From contig NZ_JAVRHZ010000003.1 in assembly GCF_031846325.1 (NCBI RefSeq), positions 149,987 to 213,986 on the forward strand: a DNA stretch of 64,000 bases. Direction: 5' to 3'. The notes below the pieces were generated by a model, which saw nothing but the letters and a program-made list of their open reading frames with translations, was not told the DNA's origin and did no database searches. Shown here in pieces: positions 59,567 through 64,000 of this stretch. The stretch's first letter is position 1; each line of letters opens with the position of its first letter. The translations under genes and the position numbers were made by a program. The DNA is from Patiriisocius_A hiemis. Lineage in GTDB: Bacteria; Bacteroidota; Bacteroidia; Flavobacteriales; Flavobacteriaceae.

Positions 59567-61507
59567 TTATTTTTCAACAATTATAAACTCAGACCTCCTA
59601 TTAATTTGATGTTCACCTTCACTACAAGCAACCCCATCATCACATCTATTTAGTAACTGGGTTTCTCCATATCCTCTACCAGTAATCCTGTCTCTTGAGA
59701 CTCCATTATTTACTAACCAGTTAATTGTAGAAAGAGCTCTTCTGTGAGATAAATCTAAGTTATACGCATCTCTTGCTCTACTATCTGTATGAGATCTTAC
59801 ATCAATTTTAATAGTTGGGTACTCTAGCATTACTGCCAACACCTTACGGAGTTCTAAAGCAGCATCAGGCCTAATATCAGATTTGTCTAAATCAAAATAG
59901 ATTGGATTTAACCCTAAAAGTTTGAATAAATCTGAACCAATAGGAGCAGCTGTAATACCTAAGTCTTTTCCAGACTTCATAAACAGCGTTTTATTATTTA
60001 CTTTACCAAGTTCACTTGTAGTAGCAAAACACTTTTCTGCAGTAGTATATCCTTCCTTTATAGACCTTAAGCAATATTGCATTGCACATTCTAACTCAAA
60101 AGTAAAAGAACCGTCCTCTGCAGAAGTTGTTTCAGAAATTATATCGTTTGTGTCACTTAACAAGTAAACAGATGCTCCAGCAATTATCTCACTAGTATTT
60201 TCATCTCTTACCGTTCCAGTAACAGTTTGATCACATTTTGTAATAAGTGGTTTTATAGACCTAAAACTATAAATATCATCATCTCCTACTCCACCATCAC
60301 GATTTGACGCAAAATATCCAATTCCTGTTGTACTATTTATAATAAAAGTAAAATCATCTTGAGGGCTATTTACTGGGCGTCCAATATTGTATACATCACC
60401 AAAACCTTCTTCAGTTATATCAGTAACAAAAACATCTAAGCCTCCTAGACCAATATGCCCGTCTGATGCAAAATATAACTTGTCATCTTCACTTATAAAA
60501 GGAAATGTTTCTCTTCCTTCTGTATTAATATTGTCTCCAAGTGAAACAGGTTCACCAAAGCCACTTTCCTCAACAGAAACTTTATACAAATCACTTTGTC
60601 CTTTCCCACCAGGCATATCACTAGCAAAATACAATATACTATTGTCTTTACTAAGTGCTGGATGTGCTACTGAGTATTCATCACTATTAAAAGGTAACTC
60701 TTCAGCAGTTGACCATTCGCCATCACTCCATGTTGATCTATATAATTTTAAGCGATTGGTACCTTCATTGTCTTTTTTAAATTTCTTTTTTGTATAGTTA
60801 TTTCTAGTAAAATACATGGTTTGCCCATCGCTGCTAAAAGTAGCGGTAGACTCATGATACTTACTATTAATATTCTTATCTAATTTATTTGTTTCTGAAC
60901 CACTTGTGTCCGAAACACCATAAATATCTAAGAATGGTTGATTGTTCCATTCATGAATATTTCTACTTGCTCCCCTCCTAGCTCTATTTGAAGCGAATAC
61001 TAAAGAGCCTTGATTAAATGCAGGAGCAAAATCTGAAAGTTCAGAATTAAAGCCAACGTTTATAAGCTCAAATCTTCCAGATTGTTGTTCAATTTCTGAA
61101 AGGTAATTACGCTCGTTTAGAAAAAGGTTTGCTCTATAATCTTCACCTTTGGAAGCATAAAACTCCTCCATTATTTTATCTGAAGCTAGATAATTTTTAG
61201 TGCTCTTTAATGACAAGGCATATCTGTACAAGTATTCTGAAGGCGTTTCTTGAGAAAGCTCACGTAATGCACCGTACCATTTTGCTGCGTTTTCATAATC
61301 TGCAGTAAAGTAATATGAATCTCCAAGCTTCATTAACATATCTGCAGATCTATATCCATCCTCTGCAACTTTTAAATAGGCTTTTCTAGCATCAATAAAA
61401 GCTAAATCTTGAAATTCTTCGTTTGCCTTTTCTACCTTATTTTCTTGAGCAAAAAGTGTTATACCACTCAAAAAAATAAAAAGAGCTATGTGATATTTAT
61501 TTTTCAT
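59567..61507 (-). CDS. OmpA-family outer-membrane protein with propeller and CarboxypepD_reg region (T9SS cassette)
   Basis: A 646-residue exported protein (signal peptide about 1-20). Tetratricopeptide-like helices are at about 25-140 (EFQDLAFIDARKAYLKVAEDGY, YENAAKWYGAL). PD40/propeller repeats follow (about 165-430; ATFSSDGQTMYFTRN, HPALSKDNSILYFASD, FPFISEDDKLYFASDGHIGLGGLDVF). A CarboxypepD_reg-like segment (about 437-515) precedes the OmpA C-terminal peptidoglycan-binding domain (about 530-646; IKIDVRSHTDSRARDAYNLDLSHRRA). It is downstream of porP/sprF in the usual cassette with a T9SS adhesin, 18 bases from the PorP gene. Confidence 0.92.
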   Translation of the reverse strand: MKNKYHIALFIFLSGITLFAQENKVEKANEEFQDLAFIDARKAYLKVAEDGYRSADMLMKLGDSYYFTADYENAAKWYGALRELSQETPSEYLYRYALSLKSTKNYLASDKIMEEFYASKGEDYRANLFLNERNYLSEIEQQSGRFELINVGFNSELSDFAPAFNQGSLVFASNRARRGASRNIHEWNNQPFLDIYGVSDTSGSETNKLDKNINSKYHESTATFSSDGQTMYFTRNNYTKKKFKKDNEGTNRLKLYRSTWSDGEWSTAEELPFNSDEYSVAHPALSKDNSILYFASDMPGGKGQSDLYKVSVEESGFGEPVSLGDNINTEGRETFPFISEDDKLYFASDGHIGLGGLDVFVTDITEEGFGDVYNIGRPVNSPQDDFTFIINSTTGIGYFASNRDGGVGDDDIYSFRSIKPLITKCDQTVTGTVRDENTSEIIAGASVYLLSDTNDIISETTSAEDGSFTFELECAMQYCLRSIKEGYTTAEKCFATTSELGKVNNKTLFMKSGKDLGITAAPIGSDLFKLLGLNPIYFDLDKSDIRPDAALELRKVLAVMLEYPTIKIDVRSHTDSRARDAYNLDLSHRRALSTINWLVNNGVSRDRITGRGYGETQLLNRCDDGVACSEGEHQINRRSEFIIVEK

Positions 61508-61525
61508 ATTATATATATTTTTTGT

Positions 61526-62482
61526 CTAGAAGAATCTTGGACTTAATAATCTTTTCTTGTTATTGAATAATTCGTATCGTAATAAAATTTCATAAGAACC
61601 ATCATTGTATTGTTGTAGTTCTGTAGTTTCTCTATCATAAGCAAACCCAATCATTAACTGATCACTTAATTGAAACCCTACCATTCCACTTAAAGCAGCA
61701 CTCCATCTATATGCAGCACCTAAGGTAACTTTCTCTTTAATTAAAAAATTAGCAGATAAATCTAGTTGCAATGGTGCACCTTCAACAACCTTAACTAAAC
61801 CTGCTGGTTTAAATTTTACATCTTCATTAAGGTCAAAAACATATCCTATTAATCCATATATGTTTATTTTTTCCTTTGCAGTTGCACTAGAGTTACTGTT
61901 TTCAGAATCATCAAAATGTTCGGTTTCAATAAAGTTTGGAACACTTAAGCCCATATAAAATTTATCTGTATAATAGTATGTTCCTACTCCAATCTGAGGC
62001 GAAAATTTGTTGTCAATAAAAATATTTGCAAAAGGATCTTGATTTTCATTTTGAAAAGCTCCAGTATTTGCTCTTCTGGAATCTACATCAAGTAAATGTG
62101 CTCCTCCTTGAATTCCAAAAGCTAATTTTCCTCCACTTGAAACATCAACAGTATAACTAAATGCTGCGTTAATGTATGTTTCATTTGCAATAAATATTTC
62201 ATCTCTGGTGATATTTAAACCTAAGCCTACTTTTTCGCCTACTGGAGTATGTCCAGAAAAGTTTAAAGTACGAGGAGCTCCATCTAAGCCTACCCATTGA
62301 CTTCTATATATTCCTACTAAACTAAGTACATCTCTTGAGCCAGCATAAGCAGGGTTTATACTCATTGGATTGTACATATATTGAGTGTACTGAGCATCCT
62401 GTTGTGCATAGGAATTTGTAGTAAATAAGCCTAGTGCAAAAAGAACTAAAATAGCTATGTTAAAATTTTTCATTGGTTTCAT
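61526..62482 (-). CDS. PorP/SprF family type IX secretion membrane protein
   Basis: A 318-residue outer-membrane beta-barrel. A signal peptide (about 5-26) is followed by the classic QDAQYTQYMYNPMSINPAYAGSRDVLSLVGIYRSQWVGLDGAPRTLNFSGHTP start (key features: Q-Y-x-x-Y-M-Y-N and N-P-A-Y-A-G). The C-terminal GYVFDLNEDVKFKPAGLVK, LGAAYRWS and ALSGMVGFQL segments match the family. Proteins like this anchor the adhesin encoded upstream at the cell surface after secretion. The start could be 62482 (MKPMKNF) or 62473 (MKNFNIAI). It lies 46 bases from the adhesin stop, with a hairpin between. Confidence 0.93.
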   Translation of the reverse strand: MKPMKNFNIAILVLFALGLFTTNSYAQQDAQYTQYMYNPMSINPAYAGSRDVLSLVGIYRSQWVGLDGAPRTLNFSGHTPVGEKVGLGLNITRDEIFIANETYINAAFSYTVDVSSGGKLAFGIQGGAHLLDVDSRRANTGAFQNENQDPFANIFIDNKFSPQIGVGTYYYTDKFYMGLSVPNFIETEHFDDSENSNSSATAKEKINIYGLIGYVFDLNEDVKFKPAGLVKVVEGAPLQLDLSANFLIKEKVTLGAAYRWSAALSGMVGFQLSDQLMIGFAYDRETTELQQYNDGSYEILLRYELFNNKKRLLSPRFF

Positions 62483-62488
62483 ATTTAC

Positions 62489-62510
62489 CCTGCCAAGAAA
62501 ACTTGGCAGG
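62489..62510. promoter_or_regulatory. Intercistronic hairpin between the adhesin and PorP genes
   Basis: CCTGCCAAG (62489-62497), loop AAAA, CTTGGCAGG (62502-62510): a perfect 9-bp GC-rich stem, six bases before the PorP start. In the direction of transcription (minus) it is followed by GGTAAATATG, not by T, so it is not a simple terminator. It may hold the mRNA or limit read-through from the adhesin to PorP. Confidence 0.65.
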
Positions 62511-62528
62511 TATTTTTAACTTATTTTC

Positions 62529-64000
62529 TTATTTTCTATTAATATATAATGGTCCTGCAAGGTTTTTGTTTTCTCCATTAGCGTTTACATATTCAATAAC
62601 AAAGTAGTAGGTACCTACTGGTAACTGCTCACCATTTTTAATGGTTGCTCTTCCGTTAGAGAAGCCTCTAAAGAAGTTATCTCCTTGTCCATATCCTCTT
62701 GTTTCATATACTTGTACACCCCAACGGTTGTATATTCTAACAGTGTTGTTAGGGAAGTTTTGTATTCCTTGAATAACAAGAACATCATTTAATCCATCAC
62801 CATTAGGCGTCATGATATCGAAGACAGTTATCTCTGCGTCTGGATCTCCATTATTTTCTTCTTCATAGTCAGGAGTACCGTCATCATCATTATCTGCAAC
62901 TTCATCACCATTAGGGAATCCATCACCATCACAGTCTGCAGCTAACCATTCTTCACTTACAAGAGATATATCTTGACTTGTTGAAACAAAGTCACATAAA
63001 TCTGTTGGGTCTGTTTCATCTTCAATTTCTTGATCATTTGTTACACCATCACCATCACAGTCTAAATCAAACCATTCATCTGAAGGTGTTACAGATTGAT
63101 TATTAAATACTAAATCACACTCGTCTAATGGATCTGTACCATCATTTACTTCATCTCCATCAAGCACACCATCTCCATCTGTATCTTCATCAAGTGGGTC
63201 TGTACCAATTAAGATTTCTTCTTCATTAGTTAAGCCATCGTTATCACAATCAGCATCTAACCACTCTTGGCTTGGCTGTAGTGTTTGACTTGCTAAAACA
63301 AAATCACATATGTCTAATGGGTCTGTTCCATCTGCTATTTCATCTCCATTGGTTACACCGTCGCCATCGCAATCAAGAATATCCCAATCATCGCTAATAA
63401 TAGTTGTGTCTTGACTATCTGTATCATAATCACACGGATCTACAGGATTAGTTCCATCTATTACTTCCTGTCCATTAGTTACACCGTCTCCATCACAATC
63501 TTCATCAATCCATTCTTGACTTGGCGATATTGTTTGGCTTGTGAATACTAAGTCACATTGATCAAGCGGATTTGTACCATCTGCTAACTCATCACCATTA
63601 GTTACTCCATCACCGTCACAGTCTAAGTCATTCCACTCAGTTGTAACTATAGTTACGTCTTGATTAGCTGGGTCATACTCACATGGATCTACTGGATCAG
63701 TACCATCAATCACTTCTTGGCCATTGGTTACTCCATCACCATCACAGTCACCATCAATCCAATCTTGACTTGGTGGTACTGTTTGACTAGCAACATCTAA
63801 GTCACATTGGTCTAATGGGTCTGTACCATCTATAAGTTCATCTCCGTTAGTAACACCATCGCCATCACAGTCTAATGCTTCCCATTCTGGTGTCTGAGGA
63901 ACAGTTGCATTCTCTAGCATAAACTCACAAGGATCTGTTGGGCTTGTACCGTCTATTACTTCATCTCCATTAGTTACTCCATCACCATCACAATCTCCAT
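62529..64000 (-). CDS. T9SS-secreted adhesin with thrombospondin-type-3-like repeats and gliding-motility C-terminal domain (5' end cut by window)
   Basis: The C-terminal ~490 residues of a larger protein; the reading frame is open through the window end, so the start lies beyond 64000. Ten copies of a D-x-D-x-D-G Ca2+-binding loop are visible (DCDGDGVTNGDE; the seventh is DCDNDG, the eighth DTDGDG), spaced mostly by 43 residues. Copies alternate between GDELIDGTDPLDQC and GQEVIDGTDPVDPC versions. Each has Cys in DCD and before the next unit. The last ~90 residues are the CHU_C-type T9SS sorting domain (DIMTPNGDGLNDVLVI, VRIYNRWGVQVYE, GTYYFVIEYV). It is followed by PorP/SprF and OmpA. Probable surface adhesin. 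Confidence 0.92.
   Translation of the reverse strand, partial: GDCDGDGVTNGDEVIDGTSPTDPCEFMLENATVPQTPEWEALDCDGDGVTNGDELIDGTDPLDQCDLDVASQTVPPSQDWIDGDCDGDGVTNGQEVIDGTDPVDPCEYDPANQDVTIVTTEWNDLDCDGDGVTNGDELADGTNPLDQCDLVFTSQTISPSQEWIDEDCDGDGVTNGQEVIDGTNPVDPCDYDTDSQDTTIISDDWDILDCDGDGVTNGDEIADGTDPLDICDFVLASQTLQPSQEWLDADCDNDGLTNEEEILIGTDPLDEDTDGDGVLDGDEVNDGTDPLDECDLVFNNQSVTPSDEWFDLDCDGDGVTNDQEIEDETDPTDLCDFVSTSQDISLVSEEWLAADCDGDGFPNGDEVADNDDDGTPDYEEENNGDPDAEITVFDIMTPNGDGLNDVLVIQGIQNFPNNTVRIYNRWGVQVYETRGYGQGDNFFRGFSNGRATIKNGEQLPVGTYYFVIEYVNANGENKNLAGPLYINRK

Noticed and set aside
62529..64000. The regular 129-base DNA repeats as a CRISPR or satellite
   Set aside because: The period is divisible by three and encodes a continuous protein with conserved Ca2+-binding loops; it is protein repetition.

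Overview
The window is a 64-kb, low-GC chromosomal segment from a bacterium of the Bacteroidota, almost certainly a marine-type member of the Flavobacteriaceae. The family markers are: GLPGLI proteins, a PorP/SprF - OmpA - gliding-motility C-terminal-domain adhesin cassette of type IX secretion, DUF5686 and CarboxypepD_reg outer-membrane proteins, a Na+-type membrane pyrophosphatase, and promoters that fit the Bacteroidota form TTTG-N~20-TAnnTTTG rather than the sigma70 form. No rRNA, tRNA, CRISPR array, IS element or prophage was seen, and no gene-free stretch exceeds 300 bases. Genus is not assigned.

Region 1 (1-16 kb) is aromatic catabolism. A long minus-strand cluster encodes the aerobic phenylacetyl-CoA (Paa) pathway: epoxidase PaaABCDE, isomerase PaaG, dehydrogenase PaaH, thioesterase PaaI, thiolase PaaJ, the ring-opening fusion PaaZ, a second crotonase and PaaY. 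It is headed by a TetR regulator whose likely operator overlaps the promoter of paaE. A phenylalanine-hydroxylase-like gene is divergent from the regulator; a 2-oxoacid dehydrogenase E2 and an Lrp/AsnC regulator lie at the other edge. Phenylacetate-CoA ligase (PaaK) is not in the window.

Region 2 (16-27 kb) is secreted and envelope proteins: a rhodanese, a DUF4230 protein, an exported caspase-fold protein and an exported papain-fold protein in one transcription unit, and two GLPGLI proteins with a large CarboxypepD_reg/beta-barrel protein.

Region 3 (27-43 kb) is core energy metabolism: deoxynucleoside kinase, polyphosphate kinase, membrane and soluble pyrophosphatases, a MATE exporter, a DUF5686 protein, pyruvate dehydrogenase E1 beta, EtfBA behind a 34-bp perfect palindrome, a bifunctional nuclease and a NupC-type nucleoside transporter with an extra N-terminal domain.

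Region 4 (43-55 kb) holds thymidylate synthase, a TonB-like protein, an ergothioneine-type pair EgtB/EgtD with DUF427 and a PLP enzyme, dihydrofolate reductase, a fructosamine-kinase-like protein, FabD, GalE, a DegT aminotransferase and the Kdo transferase.

Region 5 (55-59.5 kb) is the most unusual regulatory locus. A LexA-like XRE-S24 repressor carries an Ala-Gly cleavage site and a Ser/Lys dyad. It is divergent from a two-gene radical-SAM DNA-repair module, and the shared intergenic region holds three to four tandem GGA-N5-TCC palindromes around a promoter. Small acidic lipoproteins flank the locus on both sides.

Region 6 (59.5-64 kb) is an OmpA-like protein, a PorP/SprF protein and a repeat-rich T9SS adhesin that runs off the window end.
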